Shown here: positions 49,702 to 60,767 of the stretch, in pieces
How positions within the stretch are numbered: the first letter of the stretch is position 1
Layout: each line of letters starts with the position of its first letter
Source: Prasinococcaceae sp. CCMP 1430
Lineage: Eukaryota > Prasinodermophyta > Palmophyllophyceae > Prasinococcales > Prasinococcaceae
DNA: 64,000 bases
Assembly: GCA_013416795.1 (NCBI GenBank)
Contig: RQSC01000002.1
Location: forward strand, 224,603-288,602
Direction of reading: 5' to 3'
Program-made: the position numbers and the translations under genes
The notes under the pieces: generated by a model
Seen by the model: only the letters and a program-made list of their open reading frames with translations
Database searches by the model: none
What the model was told of the DNA's origin: nothing

Positions 49702-50401
49702 CGCGCGCGCTGTGGCTGCTCCGCCTCGCGCCAAGCCCTCCGACTCGAGCCACTGCCCCGCATGCGCTTTGACCTGCCAACCCGCGGAGGTCGAAGCGCA
49801 TGCGCGCGCGCGACCGCGTGCGTTTCGACCTCTCGCCCCGCCCGCGGCGCCCGCTCCCGCCAAAACACGCGTTCCCGCCAAAACCCGCGCGTTCCGCCCC
49901 GCCGCCGCCGCCGGCCCCGTCGAGATCCGGGGAAGGCCCGGCGTGACCCCGGTGTGCGCCCTCCGATCCGCCCGTGCGCGGGGGAAAATCGTGGAACCAC
50001 CCCGGAAAAGACCCTATCAGACCGGGGTCGGGGGGTCGGTTCCGCGAGGGCAGCTCACAAACAAAAGGACCGGTCGGAAACGCGCAGGCCAACACGGATG
50101 CGCGCGCGCGCGAGCGGGCGCGCGCTGGGATAAGAATCGAACCCTGCATGTGATTTGACCCTAAAGTTGAAACCTAAACTCGCCACGACGCAGGCAGCGG
50201 CGGGAAGCGCGGGGCGCGCTTTCGAATATCGACGCCGCGAAAAAGAGAACCTGGCGGGGGGGTGGGGGGGGGCGCCACACTGCGCGCGCCCGCGCGGGGC
50301 GGCGGCGCGGACGGCCTCTTTCTTCTTGCGCCTCCCTTTTCCCTCCGCGCTCGGCCTCCCGCTCCGTCCCGCCCCGGGTGCCGTGCGGCGGCGGCGGCGC
50401 G
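49702..50401. promoter_or_regulatory. Bidirectional promoter region, MCM4 / SCC3
   Basis: 700 bp between two divergent S-phase genes. It holds two E2F-type sites (49855-49883), three RTCRAAR-type motif copies near 49763-49830, and a GC-rich remainder. Purine and C runs precede the SCC3 start. Confidence 0.65.
49855..49883 (-). promoter_or_regulatory. Paired E2F-type binding sites
   Basis: On the minus strand TTTTGGCGGGAA (49872-49883) and TTTTGGCGGGA (49855-49865), start-to-start distance about 18 bp. TTTGGCGGGAA is the classical E2F/DP consensus, known to drive MCM genes in plants and animals. The sites are 155-180 bp upstream of the MCM4 ATG and about 520 bp from SCC3. Use by E2F is inferred. 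Confidence 0.7.
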
Positions 50402-53400
50402 ATGGCGGCGGTGCGCCGCTCGGCGCGCATCAAGGAGCTGCCGCAGAAGCCGGCGGAGCCCGTCGAGGACAGCGACGTCGAAGACGAGGCGCTCGCGGGA
50501 GCGAGCGACAGCGACGGCGAGGGGCGCGCGCTGCGCCCCGCCAAGAAGCAGAAGGGGGGCGGCAAGAAGAAGCAGGCCGCCGCGCCGAAGAAGCAGCAGG
50601 GCAAGCGGGCGGCCGCCGATGGCGCCGACGGCGAGGCCGACGGCGAAGACGAGGAGAACGACGCCGCCGTCGCGGCCGGGGCCAGCGGCAAGGGCGCCAA
50701 GGCCGCTGCCGCCAATCTCAGCGCGGACCAGGCCGCGAACGAGCTCTTCGCGACGGTGTGCGCGTCTGGCGCCAAGGCGTCCGAGCTGAAGAGGGCGTGC
50801 GCGGAATGGTCCAAGGGCTTCGACCGCGACGCCGAGGCGGGCATCCGCGAGCTCGTGGCCTTCTTCCTGCTCTCGAGCGGCGCGAAGAACCTCAAGAAGG
50901 TCGAGGCCGTGCTGGAGGATGGGGGCGATATCGACGACGTCATCGTCGCCACGGTCGAGGCGATGAGTGTCGCGGGCGGTGGTGACGATGTGTGGGCCAC
51001 CAAGAACAAGCGCAACAAGAAGTTCCGCCCGGGCTTCTTGGCCGTCTGGGCGCAGCTGGTGGGAGTGCTGGACGGCGGGAGCGCGCTGGATTCGAGGCTC
51101 CTGCACGAGAAGGAGGACGGTGGCAGTGAGCCTAGCCAGCTGCTTGAGACCATCGTGGCGTTTGTTACGGCCGCGTCGGGGCAGGGCCCGCGCGACATGC
51201 GCATGGCGGCCACGCACGCCACCGTCGAGCTCACCAGCGCCCTCATCGGCGTCGCCACGCGCATCACGGAGGCGCGCACCACGCTGGACCGCCAGGCGTC
51301 ATCCAAGACCGGCAAGGCTAAGGGCAGCGCCGCCTCGCTCAAGGCGGAGGCGGCTCGGCTCGACGATCGGCTGGAGACCATCCACGGCGTGATGGACTCG
51401 CTGTTCACCGGCGTGTTCACCCACCGCTTTCGCGACGTCGATGCGCGCGTGCGCGCTGCGTGCCAGGAGGGCCTCGGTCGCTGGGTGGGCGCGTACCCCG
51501 TGCACTTCTTCACAGAGTCCAAGCTCAAGTACAACGCATGGCTGCTGTCGGACGACGACGCGCACGTGCGCCTCGCGAGCCTCACCGCTCTCGAGTCCAT
51601 CGTGGATGACCTCGAGGACTACGCACAGCAGCTCGAGGGCTATGTGACGCGCTTCGGCTCGCGCCTCTTGCAGGCCACCAACGACGTGGACGTGGGCGTG
51701 GCCGCCAAGGCCATCGGCGTGCTCGGTGGGCTCCTGCGCGCAGAGCTGGTGACGGAGGACGAGGTGCTTCCCGAGATGTACCCGCTGCTGCTCGACGACT
51801 CCGTGCAGGTGCGCAGGGCGGCGGCGACGGTTTTGAAGGAGCACTACCTGGACGAGGTATCCGCGAGCAAGGCCGATGCAGGCCAGCGCAAGAAGGGCAA
51901 GGCGGCCGCAGGGGGCGCGGCGAAGGACGAGCTCTGCGGCATCGTGGACATCGCCGAGGAGCTGTGCGAAGGGCAGGTCCAGGTCACCATGCTGGTGGAC
52001 GCGATGTGGGACGTGGCGGACTCGCTGCGCGACTGGCCCGCGCTGATCGAGCTCCTCGGTGACGACAATGACGAGGCGCTGGAGGGCATCAAGCGCGTGC
52101 GCCTCGCTCAAGTGTTGTCGGTTGCCGTGCGCAAGGCGTCTGGGGCCCCCGTTGTGCCTGGCGAGAAGGCTGCGGCGCGCGCGTTCTCCAAGAAGACCGC
52201 TGCAAATGAGAAGGCGCGCAAGGACGCGACCGCCAACCTCCTGGAGGAGCTTCCCGAGCTGCTCGATCGCCTCGGCGAGGATGAAGACATTGTCGGAGCG
52301 CTGGCCGACATCGTGCCGCGCCTCGATCTCGAAATGTACGGCAGCGCGGGGGAGCAGTCGACCGCCGAGGATCTCGCGAAGGCGCTGCGCTCTGCGCTCA
52401 AGCGCCACAGCGATCGTGCCGTGCTCGAGTCATGCGGTCGCGCGCTGCGTGCGCTGGAGAACACGGATGCCTGCGCGAGCACTGCGCCCGTGGTGATCAA
52501 GGGGGCTGTGACCGACCTGTCGGGCGCCGTGCGCAAGGCTGCGAACAAAGTTTTGCGGGGGGACACCAAGTCGGACACCGTGGTGGCGCTGATCGCCGCG
52601 CTGCGGCGGATGTACACCGTGCAACGGTCTGCCTGCGCGCGCCTTGGGGCCGCGCGTGCCCCCGTCTCGACGCTGCTCGCGCGCATTGCCTCGGACGACC
52701 TCGAGGTGGACGCCGAGCTGACCGCCGCCCTCATCCAGTCTACGACCGCCGAGGTGTTCCTCGGGGTGTCGCCGGACAGCAAAGACGACGTGGCCACCGT
52801 CTCCGAGTGGGCTGGGGACCTCGTGGACGCCACGCAGTCGCTGTGTGCCAGCCCGGACGAGAAGGTGCGCGTCGCAGCCTCTTCGTCGCTTTCGGACATG
52901 CTCGTGCTCTTCGGCAAGTGCGCACCGGAGGGCCAACGCATTCAGACCACCGCGGAGATGTGTGGCAAGCTGTGGCACGCGTGCAGCGAGACCATCAAGT
53001 CCATGGCGGACAAGAAGGGCGAGGGCGATTCTGCCAAGGCCGCCTATCGCGCAGCGCTGCAGTGCGCTGGCCGGCCAGTGTTCGCGAATGCTGTGGAGAC
53101 GACGGAGGCGGTGTGGCTGATGTCACGCCTTCTGTCCATCTGGCCCGATGACGACTCGAAAGAAACTCAGAATGTGATGAAGTGCGTGTGTGCGCGGCTG
53201 GCTCGCTCGGACTACGTTGGCTCGTGGCGAGCATACAGCGACGCGCTGAAGCTCGCGTTCGACATTTACGCATCGGCAATCGCCGACGGCGACGCGGACG
53301 CGGCTGAGGAAGCTATCTCTCGTGTGACGAAGCTGGCAACCAACATCAACAAGATACTCAAGGAGCAGAACGACGCGTTCGGCAAGCGCGACAAGGGTCC

Positions 53401-54037
53401 CGCCGGCAAGGCGGCTGCGAATGCGACGAAGGCCGTCGCCGACCACGTATTGCTCGACGGTGTCGACTTCGCCTTTGAGGATGTGCCAACGAGCTTGCTG
53501 TATCTGGTCGCGGCCCTGCACGCGCTGGTGGGCAAGACCAGCGCGGAGGGGTCCAGAAGGGCGCTTGACAAGCTCGAGGCCAAGATGAGCACTTCTGGCA
53601 GCCAGGCAGCTGACGACAACAAGAATGAGTGGGAGGCAGTCGAGGTATTCAAGGCGTCGCTCGAGGAGCAGGCGGCCAAAGCGCCGCCAGCTGTTGCCGC
53701 TGCGAAGGCCCCTGCTGCCGTTCCCGCGCCCGCCGCTGAGCTTCCGGCGCCTGCCGACGAGCCGATGGCCGAGGATGTGGGAGGCGAGGCCGAGCCGATT
53801 GAGGAGACGCCGCTCGACGCAGGGGAGGGTGAAGAGGTTGGGCTTGATGATGAGGTAACGCACGCGAAGGGACGCAAGAAGGCATCCGTCGGCGTGATGG
53901 TTGACGAGGAGCAGGATGGCGCCTCTTCAGAGGAGGAGGAGGTGCCCGCGCGCGCTGCGCGTGCTACGCGTGGGAAGAAGCGCGTCTCGCCGGCCAAGGA
54001 GCCCGCCCCCGCGCGGTACCCAAAGCGCCGGAGGTGA
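50402..54037 (+). CDS. Cohesin subunit SCC3/STAG
   Basis: HEAT-repeat subunit of the cohesin ring that binds SCC1/RAD21, CTCF-like partners and loader, needed for sister-chromatid cohesion. The intronless frame has 1,211 residues, the normal size. The N-terminal 110 residues are acidic and Lys-rich, disordered. The STAG core follows (FRPGFLAVWAQLV; AATHATVELTSALI), with the stromalin conservative domain at about residues 335-420 (FTHRFRDVDARVRAACQEGL, LKYNAWLLSDDDAHVRLASL). The tail is Ala/Pro/Glu-rich and ends in basic residues (ARYPKRRR). ATG 50402 starts MAAVRRSARIKEL; there is no earlier in-frame ATG near it. Confidence 0.9.
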   Translation: MAAVRRSARIKELPQKPAEPVEDSDVEDEALAGASDSDGEGRALRPAKKQKGGGKKKQAAAPKKQQGKRAAADGADGEADGEDEENDAAVAAGASGKGAKAAAANLSADQAANELFATVCASGAKASELKRACAEWSKGFDRDAEAGIRELVAFFLLSSGAKNLKKVEAVLEDGGDIDDVIVATVEAMSVAGGGDDVWATKNKRNKKFRPGFLAVWAQLVGVLDGGSALDSRLLHEKEDGGSEPSQLLETIVAFVTAASGQGPRDMRMAATHATVELTSALIGVATRITEARTTLDRQASSKTGKAKGSAASLKAEAARLDDRLETIHGVMDSLFTGVFTHRFRDVDARVRAACQEGLGRWVGAYPVHFFTESKLKYNAWLLSDDDAHVRLASLTALESIVDDLEDYAQQLEGYVTRFGSRLLQATNDVDVGVAAKAIGVLGGLLRAELVTEDEVLPEMYPLLLDDSVQVRRAAATVLKEHYLDEVSASKADAGQRKKGKAAAGGAAKDELCGIVDIAEELCEGQVQVTMLVDAMWDVADSLRDWPALIELLGDDNDEALEGIKRVRLAQVLSVAVRKASGAPVVPGEKAAARAFSKKTAANEKARKDATANLLEELPELLDRLGEDEDIVGALADIVPRLDLEMYGSAGEQSTAEDLAKALRSALKRHSDRAVLESCGRALRALENTDACASTAPVVIKGAVTDLSGAVRKAANKVLRGDTKSDTVVALIAALRRMYTVQRSACARLGAARAPVSTLLARIASDDLEVDAELTAALIQSTTAEVFLGVSPDSKDDVATVSEWAGDLVDATQSLCASPDEKVRVAASSSLSDMLVLFGKCAPEGQRIQTTAEMCGKLWHACSETIKSMADKKGEGDSAKAAYRAALQCAGRPVFANAVETTEAVWLMSRLLSIWPDDDSKETQNVMKCVCARLARSDYVGSWRAYSDALKLAFDIYASAIADGDADAAEEAISRVTKLATNINKILKEQNDAFGKRDKGPAGKAAANATKAVADHVLLDGVDFAFEDVPTSLLYLVAALHALVGKTSAEGSRRALDKLEAKMSTSGSQAADDNKNEWEAVEVFKASLEEQAAKAPPAVAAAKAPAAVPAPAAELPAPADEPMAEDVGGEAEPIEETPLDAGEGEEVGLDDEVTHAKGRKKASVGVMVDEEQDGASSEEEEVPARAARATRGKKRVSPAKEPAPARYPKRRR

Positions 54038-54257
54038 TTATCACGCACGCCGCCAGGCGCTCTCGCGCGCGAGGGCGCGTGCGACGCATACATGAAAGGG
54101 GACGGTCACGGAGCCGACGCGAGTGAGCCGAGAGATGGCCAGGTGCCCACCCCGTCGCGACGAGAAGCCTCCTTAGTCCCTACTCCACTACTGTTACATA
54201 CTACGAACACTTTGATACGAGCACCAGCGCGCGAGAGGCACGTCGCGGGTGTGTTCG

Positions 54258-55721
54258 TCACGCGCGCACCGCTGCGGCCGTCACGTGTGGTGCGATCAGG
54301 TCGCCGCCAGGGACAAAGAATCCCGCCACCTCGCAGGCCTTAAACGGGTGTGCCCCGCCATGCGCGTCGGGGGCGCTCGGCACTTCGTCGGGTTCGCACG
54401 CAAACGCCTCGCCAGTGCATGCGACGGAGGCTGACAGCTCGGCGAGGAGCGCGCCCGTGCGGCGCGTGAGATGGCAATTGCCCGCCAGTGCCTGCTGCAG
54501 CGGATCGAGTGCGCGCTGCTTCCGCGCGAGCGGCGTCCCTGCGGCTGCACTGACGTGCTCGAGCAGCAGCAGGCGGCCGCCGGGGCGCAGCACGCGCGCG
54601 GCCTCGGCGAGCACTGCATGCGGCGAGCGCACGGAGCACAGGCAGAACGTCGACACCACGACGTCGGCAGAGGCACTTGCGAAGGGCAATGACTCGGCGG
54701 TGGCGTTCACGAGCTCCAGCTCGACGCCTGCTGCGTCCGCCGCTTCTGCGGCACGTGCAGCGAAGGCAGCGTTCGGGTCCACCCCTAGCACGCGCGTGCC
54801 CCTGGGATAATGACTCACATTGGGCGCTGCGCCCAAGCCAATCTCAACGACGACGTCGCTGCGAGCGCGCGATGGTGGTGTGTGTCGAGCGGGTGGAGGT
54901 GGGTGGGTTGGTGGGGGGTGGGTGGGTAGGGGTCAGCACGAATCCGCTTCCATGCACCCACGTTGAGACCACCTCACGCGCTGTGCGCACCTCTGCTTGA
55001 TGGGATTCCTCGCGAAAAGCTCGTCTCGTCTACGTTCGATCTCCGCTGCGTGCTCGGGCGTGTCGATAGCCACCGCGTACGACACTAGGCGCTCGTAGAG
55101 CGTGGGCTTTGTGCCAGCCGGATAGGCGGCCGGCCCTTGTGCGAGCGCGGCGGGTGCCGAGGCCATGCATGTGCCGCAGCAGCAGCAGGCGGCGCCGGCC
55201 GCGATTAGCAGACTGCGCCTACCTGCAAAGCCGTCGGCTCGGGTGTCGCCCTCGCCAAAGCACTCGGCACCGCCTCGAGCGCCCCCCGGGCTGACGTCGG
55301 CGCGAGCGCCCTCTGCGTCGCCTGCCGCTGCGACGGCCGCGCGCGTCGCACCCGCCGCGCTCAGGTCGATTCGAAGAGCCTCGCCAAGGTCATCAGCGCG
55401 CTCAAAGGATCCGCGGGGCACGCGGAGGCGGAGGCGGGGGCTGGGGCCGGGGTGAAGGCGGGGGTGGAGGCAGTGAAAAGGTGGCGGCAGGCGGACGCGT
55501 GGGAGGCCGAGGCGGTGGAAGGCGGCGGGGGTGCGGAGTGGCGGTGGCGGCGGCGGCGGCGGAATGGTTGTGGAGGGCGGCGGCGGGGGTGTGGCCGCGG
55601 AGGGGGGCGGAGGGAGCGGCGGCGGAGGAGTGGCAGCCGCGGGCAGAGGTGGGAGCTGCGGTGGCGATGGCGGGGCGCAGCCGCCATCGCCGCGCGCGCT
55701 GCGCGCCTTCCGCGCGCGCAT
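54258..55721 (-). CDS. METTL7-like methyltransferase, plastid-targeted (5' end unresolved)
   Basis: The 3' exon (54258-54858) and the preceding one (ending at 54991) join across a 132-bp GT-AG intron in phase 2 to give NPIKQSDVVVEIGLGAAPN followed by YPRGTRVLGVDPN, the SAM-binding core of METTL7-like class I methyltransferases. Later motifs: ESLPFASASADVVVSTFCLC and RVLRPGGRLLLLEHV. Plant members are plastidial. Upstream of the domain is RRSLLIAAGAACCCC with an ALA cleavage-like end, similar to a thylakoid-lumen or plastid membrane signal, and then YERLVSYAVAID. The 5' part is doubtful: the frame stays open to ATG 55721 through Pro-rich sequence that overlaps the start of the neighbouring plus-strand gene, so an intron or a later start is likely. 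Substrate unknown; METTL7 proteins of animals methylate thiols. Confidence 0.72.
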
Positions 55722-56949
55722 GGCTCGTGGAGGCGACGACGTGGCCAACGGCAACGCGCGGCGGCCCACGCCTGCCGCAACTATCGCGCGCGACACTGGC
55801 GTGGAGAGCGCAGCAGGTGACGCGTTGTGCTGGGCGACGCTGCGCGGCCGCGCGTGCACATGCCACGGCAAGCGCTTGCACCTCGAGCCCCGGCCGTGCG
55901 CCGCGCACATCGAATGGGTCATCGGGCAGTCCAGGGCGCCGTGCGTGTCGGCGAGCTGCGCGCCGGCTGCGCACCCAACAGCCAGCGCAGTGCGCGATGC
56001 CATCGTGGCCTTCCTAGGCGGCGATGACGCTGTTCAATGGCGCGACGCGCTGCCCCCCTCGCCCGCTCCGCCCCCGCCGCCTCCTGAAGAGCCAGCGGCC
56101 CTCCTCTTGCGCGCCGCTGCCGCGGAGGACCCGGTAGAGCCCTACAGCCTGCCATCGTTTTGGATGGAGGAGCACGCGCGCCTCTTCAGGGGCGCCGGCG
56201 CGCCTGAGTGGCTCGGCGCGCCGTGGCTCGCGCGGGCACTCCTCGCGCGTGGCGGCGGTCGCCTCTGGCGCACGGCGCGCCGCCGCGCGATGCTCAAGGA
56301 GCTTAGCGAGAGCGCCGCGGCGATCGGTCGCGTCGCCGAGGCGTGCGCCGCTGCGGGCGGCTCGCCGGACGGCGAGGGCGGCGTGGTCTTTGATATTGCG
56401 GCCGGGCGCGGTCTGACCTCAATGCTGCTGGCGTACGCCCTTCCAAAGCTGCGCATCGTTATGGTCGACATCGATGACAAGATGGACCTTAGCCACCTCG
56501 CTGAGGTGCTCGAGGACGGGCGCGTGCGCTATTTCCGGTTGTCGGTCTTTACCGAGGCCTTCGAGCAGCTCGTCGCGAACGAGGCGGCGGCAGCGACATG
56601 GTCGTGCACCGTGGGAACGCACCTCTGCGGCTCGCTCAGCCCGCGGCTGGTGACCGTCTTCAGCACAATCGAGGCACTCGGATCCATGATTCTTAGCCCG
56701 TGCTGCCTCAAGGGGTGGATGGGGCGCGACGTACAGAGGCGCGCAAAGGAGGCCGGGTGCAGCCCGTATGCGACCCTCTGCGAGACGCTCCGCGCGCTCG
56801 CCGCGGGTGATGACCTGGCTGCGACCGAGCGCCCGGCTGGCGCGCCAATCGAGGTGACGCTTGCCTTCGACGCGAGCGTCTTGAGCCCGAAAAATGGCTA
56901 CGTCGTCGCTGCGCGCGCGCCCAAGCGTCGCCGGCCGCCCCTCCGGTGA
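55720..56949 (+). CDS. SAM-dependent methyltransferase, Trm13/Methyltransf_32-like
   Basis: The frame from ATG 55720 encodes 409 residues. Near the N-terminus CWATLRGRACTCHGKRLHLE followed by PCAAH resembles the Cys-rich zinc finger of Trm13, which 2'-O-methylates tRNA position 4. The class I SAM fold follows: VVFDIAAGRGLTSMLLAYAL (about residues 222-241), VMVDIDDKMDLSHL, and then THLCGSLSPRLVTVF and SPCCLKGWMGRD, where Trm13 and the related Methyltransf_32 group have a 'HLCG' motif. Missing are some other Trm13 words, so a related RNA or protein methyltransferase is possible. A Pro-rich loop separates the finger from the catalytic part. The C-terminus (PKRRRPPLR) is basic. It converges with the MARCH6 gene, with only 87 bp between stops. 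Confidence 0.65.
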   Translation: MARGGDDVANGNARRPTPAATIARDTGVESAAGDALCWATLRGRACTCHGKRLHLEPRPCAAHIEWVIGQSRAPCVSASCAPAAHPTASAVRDAIVAFLGGDDAVQWRDALPPSPAPPPPPPEEPAALLLRAAAAEDPVEPYSLPSFWMEEHARLFRGAGAPEWLGAPWLARALLARGGGRLWRTARRRAMLKELSESAAAIGRVAEACAAAGGSPDGEGGVVFDIAAGRGLTSMLLAYALPKLRIVMVDIDDKMDLSHLAEVLEDGRVRYFRLSVFTEAFEQLVANEAAAATWSCTVGTHLCGSLSPRLVTVFSTIEALGSMILSPCCLKGWMGRDVQRRAKEAGCSPYATLCETLRALAAGDDLAATERPAGAPIEVTLAFDASVLSPKNGYVVAARAPKRRRPPLR

Positions 56950-57036
56950 GGCCGCGCGACGAGAGCGACGGGGCAGCGCAGGCGCCAGGCCGCCGACGGT
57001 CTAATAAACAGATAATACTTCACTGAAGTACAAGCC

Positions 57037-60000
57037 TCAGAGCCTTCGGCGAGCTTGCAGGCGCGTGCGGTAGGCGTGCGAGACGCCCCGCAGGTGTCCC
57101 AAGTTCTCAGACTCGAGCATCGCGTGCTGGGCGGCGAGCTCACCGAGGAAGTCCTCGTCCTCTGACACGTCGGAGAGCACTTCGGCGAGGTCGGTGGCCA
57201 CGGAATCGCCGTCGCTGCGGTCATCGATGTTGTACGTGCAATCGCTCTCAGTGTCGCAGCAAGTACTGTCGCCAAGCGGCTCGCGTGCGGCAGCGGTGAG
57301 ATCACCAATGACGCCCGCTGCATCTTCGGCGTCGTCACCGTTGTCAGATTGGCCGTTGTTGCTGTTGTGCAATTTTTGCCCGACGAGGTAGCGCTGCACT
57401 CGCGCGGCGTGTGTGGTGAAGGGGAAAAACGACAGATGAGAGCGTCAGCGTTGTCCGGGCGTCCTACGCGGACGCACGGGCGCTCGCACACGCGCGCATT
57501 GACACCAGCGCGCGAAGAAAGCGGCCCGCAGGCACGTACCTCGTCGAAGATGCTCGCGTGTAACTCGGAGAACCACGCAAGTGCGCCACGGCATGCCAGC
57601 CAGCCCATGCCCGCAGCAGCGGACGCCGCCCACGCGTAGCGCACGCATGCGCGCTCGCCGCCCGCGCCAACGTAAGCACCGACGACGGGGCCGACCACCA
57701 CCTTGGCACACACGTAGGGAAATGTGAGGACGGTGAGCAGCAAGCAGAAAAACGGCCAGATCACGTGCCTCATCACGTATGCCGGCCTGAGGTTGGCCAG
57801 GCCATCTCTGCGCACTGCTTCAAAGCGAACGCGCCACTCGTCACCACCCAGGAGCTGCGGCACGTCAAGGCCGAGGAACACAAGGCGAGTCCACACCTTG
57901 AGTGCGAGTATGCCCAGCACCCAATCCTGATAAGGCATTAGCAAGGGCGTCTCGTCGACGGCCACACGCAGTGGAACGAGCACGAAAAGCTCGAAGATGG
58001 TGCCAACAAGTAACGGGATGACCACGCCCCACATGAAAAGCAGCACAGTCGCCAAGGCGAACTGCACAGCACAGCGCGCGACGACGGCCGCCGTCTCCCG
58101 CGGAGCGCTGCGCGCAAGTAGCCACCTGCCGCGGCGAGCCGCAGCGCACGCGCCCCACAGCGCGTAGGAACCGATTCCAAATGCGTACGCGTCGTGGGCG
58201 ACGGGAAGTCGCAGGCATGCGCACAGAGACTTGCCTGTCGCGAGAGGGACGAGCAGCGTAGCCGTCATGCATGCAACCAAACTCAGCCATCCCACCATAC
58301 ATATCCCGGCGATGCGCACGCCGTAGTGGCTAGGCCTCGGCGACGGCGTGCTGACTCGCTCCATGCCTTCCGCGGCGTCACCATTGAGCAAATCGGCCTG
58401 CCTCCCGTTGAGCTGCCATCCCTCCGCTCTCTCGAGGGGCACATCGACACCCCCGCCGTCTTCGCCGTTGGGGTCTCCGCCGACATGCACGGGGACATCG
58501 GGCAAGAGCTGCGCGTCCACACCAAATGCAGTCGCAGCCCACGTCACCCACTCGCTGAAAAGGCGTCTGAGCGCACGCCGCGGGCGCACGTGCTCGGCCG
58601 TGAACGGCACGACCAGGTGGAAGAGCAGCATATCCACAGGCACCTCAGCAAAGGGGTCGGTGAATCGAAGCTGCACAGGAAAGAGCGATGGTGCCAGTGC
58701 GAGCGCCAACTGAATGGGTATGTACACCAGCAGCACCGTGAGCGTGCCGTAGATCGCCTTTGAGACAACCACGCGCCGCAAGTGTTTGGAGACCGAGTCT
58801 TCGACTAGGTCACGGAAGGGGTTGTAGTTCGGGTCTGCGGGGTCTCGTAGGAACGAGAGCACGCCTGGGCGCAGCACTTCCCGCAGCAAGGCGACGAAAA
58901 TGCTCATGTTGAGCATGAAGGCGATTCCCACGAGCCAGTGCACGTTTGTAGACGTGACCGGGGATGATGACCAGAACTCGAACCTCTCGGCGAGCGTTGC
59001 GCCCAGCAAGGGAAGCGTACAAAAATCAACCCACCATCCACACATGAGCGGAAAGAGACCCAGCTCCATGACCAGCAGCACGGTGACCTTCAGAAGGGTG
59101 CCACCGTAGCGCAGAATCTGCATCAAGTACATCAGGAGCGCCGCATCTGCATGCAAATCGGCGTCTTGTGGCTGGCCGCCCTCCCGCGCCGCGTGTGGAG
59201 GGTTTTCGCCCGCTATGCCTTGCTCTGTTGCCACCGCGCCCTCGTGCGCGCCAGCGCCACGGTGCGCTCCAGTCCCATCGCCGGTGTCCGGCGCGTGTGG
59301 GTTCCACCGCGGGGCGCGTGCGTCCGCATTATCGCCAATGTGCCGCTGTGCTCGCTCCATGTGTGTACCTGGTGCGGGGCCGTCACCGCTCAGCGCATCC
59401 TGGTTGCCGCCGTCATACGCTGCATTGTCACCGCGGTCACCCTCGGCGTGCGGGCGATGTTCCGCCACCGGCGCGCCCCGCCACTCGAGCTGCGCGTTTG
59501 CCCTGCGCACGACACCTCTCAGCAGTACAATCCACGCAGTGGCCAGGAAGAAAACCACAGCGTAGCCAAGCACAAGCGTGGCGGCGCTGGATAGCGCCGG
59601 CTCATCGCCGCCTCCCTCGGCCGCGTCGACGTCGTCCACCGATTCTCGTAGCCTCGCTTCAAGCGCTGCAGGCACATACCCTTCCGGTGCCAGGACCAAG
59701 GTGCGGTGGGCACCCTCGACTAGGGCGCGCATCACGAGCACCGATGGATCTGGCGCCTGCGATGCCTGCAAAGCGGCGATGGCGACATGCTCGCCACCGG
59801 CGCCGCTGGCCACCGCGCGCGCCGCTGCCACGCCGCCAGCCAGCACCATCAGCAGCGCACGTCCGAGCTGCATGGGGATGAACAGGAAGAGGCCCATTGC
59901 GCACGCATTGGAAGCGAGCACGGTAGCCGCTGCCGACAAGAGCGTTCGCCACGGCCCGCGCAGCCCGACGAGCTGGTCGAATGGCACATCTTCCGGGTCG

Positions 60001-60767
60001 TCCTGGTCCGCGTCGACTGCACCTGGGCCCGGGCCCACACCCGCGCCGGCACCCCCACCCCCGCCCGCGCCCCCACCAGCCGGCTGCAACGCGTCTGGGT
60101 GGACAGCGTGCGCCGCAGCCACATGCGGCTCGTTGGCACCATGCGCCCCCTCACGCTCGCGCAAGAGCCGCACGTACTCGCGGAGGCTCGCAACGCCGAG
60201 CAGCAGCAGCACGATGGTGGCGCTCAGTGCAGACCCGAACACGCAGTCGGCGACTACGGCGCCTGGGTCAGACAAGCGCTCGATGATGGCGCTCGCGGCA
60301 CTGGCGGGAGACGCGGTGGTGCTTAGGCGCCACACGCATGCCGTTCCCAATGGCACCGCGCCGGCCCAGGTCGCCGCCACAGCGCCCAGTCGCGTGCCTG
60401 CGCACACCGCGCGCATCCCTCGGCGTGCTATGCCTGCGACAAGCTCGCCGGTCGGCAGCGTGCGTGGCGCGTCGGCGGCATACACCGGCGAGAAGCGGAA
60501 CTCCGTCTTGCACACCTCACAGCTGCGCGCCCCACTGTGTGCGAGCCAGCGCTGCAGGCATTCCTGGTGCACGTAGCGGATCGAGCCCGAGCACGCGCAC
60601 GGGTGGTACAGCGGGCCAAGGCCATTGCCCGCGCCCAGCCTGCAGATGCGGCACTCGGGCTCATCCGACTCCTCGTCGCTGCTCGCAGCGTGCGCCTCCG
60701 CGAGTGCCGCGGCCGCCCTCTCCCTCGCCGCCGCTGCCGCCGCCGCACGCCCTGCGACGGCGCTCAT
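57037..60767 (-). CDS. MARCH6/Doa10/SUD1-type ER ubiquitin ligase
   Basis: Multispanning E3 ligase of ER-associated degradation that also controls sterol and lipid enzymes. Two exons: 57540-60767 and 57037-57393, with a 146-bp phase-0 GT-AG intron, 1,194 residues. Near the N-terminus (about 39-88) a RING-CH (C4HC3) finger: ECRICRLG, HPCACSGSIRYVHQECL and SCEVCKTEF. About 14 membrane helices follow, with the conserved TD domain around residues 575-700 (MCGWWVDFCTLPLLG, NYNPFRDLVEDSVSKHLRRV). The last exon restores FDERYLVGQKLHN, matching the 'YLVGxxL' close to the C-terminus of MARCH6; after it an acidic tail of about 100 residues. ATG 60767 (MSAVAGRAAA) is preferred; an in-frame ATG about 230 bp upstream exists. 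Confidence 0.9.

Noticed and set aside
47122-50133. A 1003-codon open frame on the plus strand antisense to MCM4
   Set aside because: It mirrors the MCM4 gene, is very rich in Arg, His and Leu, and arises from GC-rich codon positions. MCM4 on the minus strand is certain.
50120-50150. tRNA-like GGTTCGATTC box on the minus strand
   Set aside because: The flanks do not pair as a T stem and no D or anticodon arm is found upstream.
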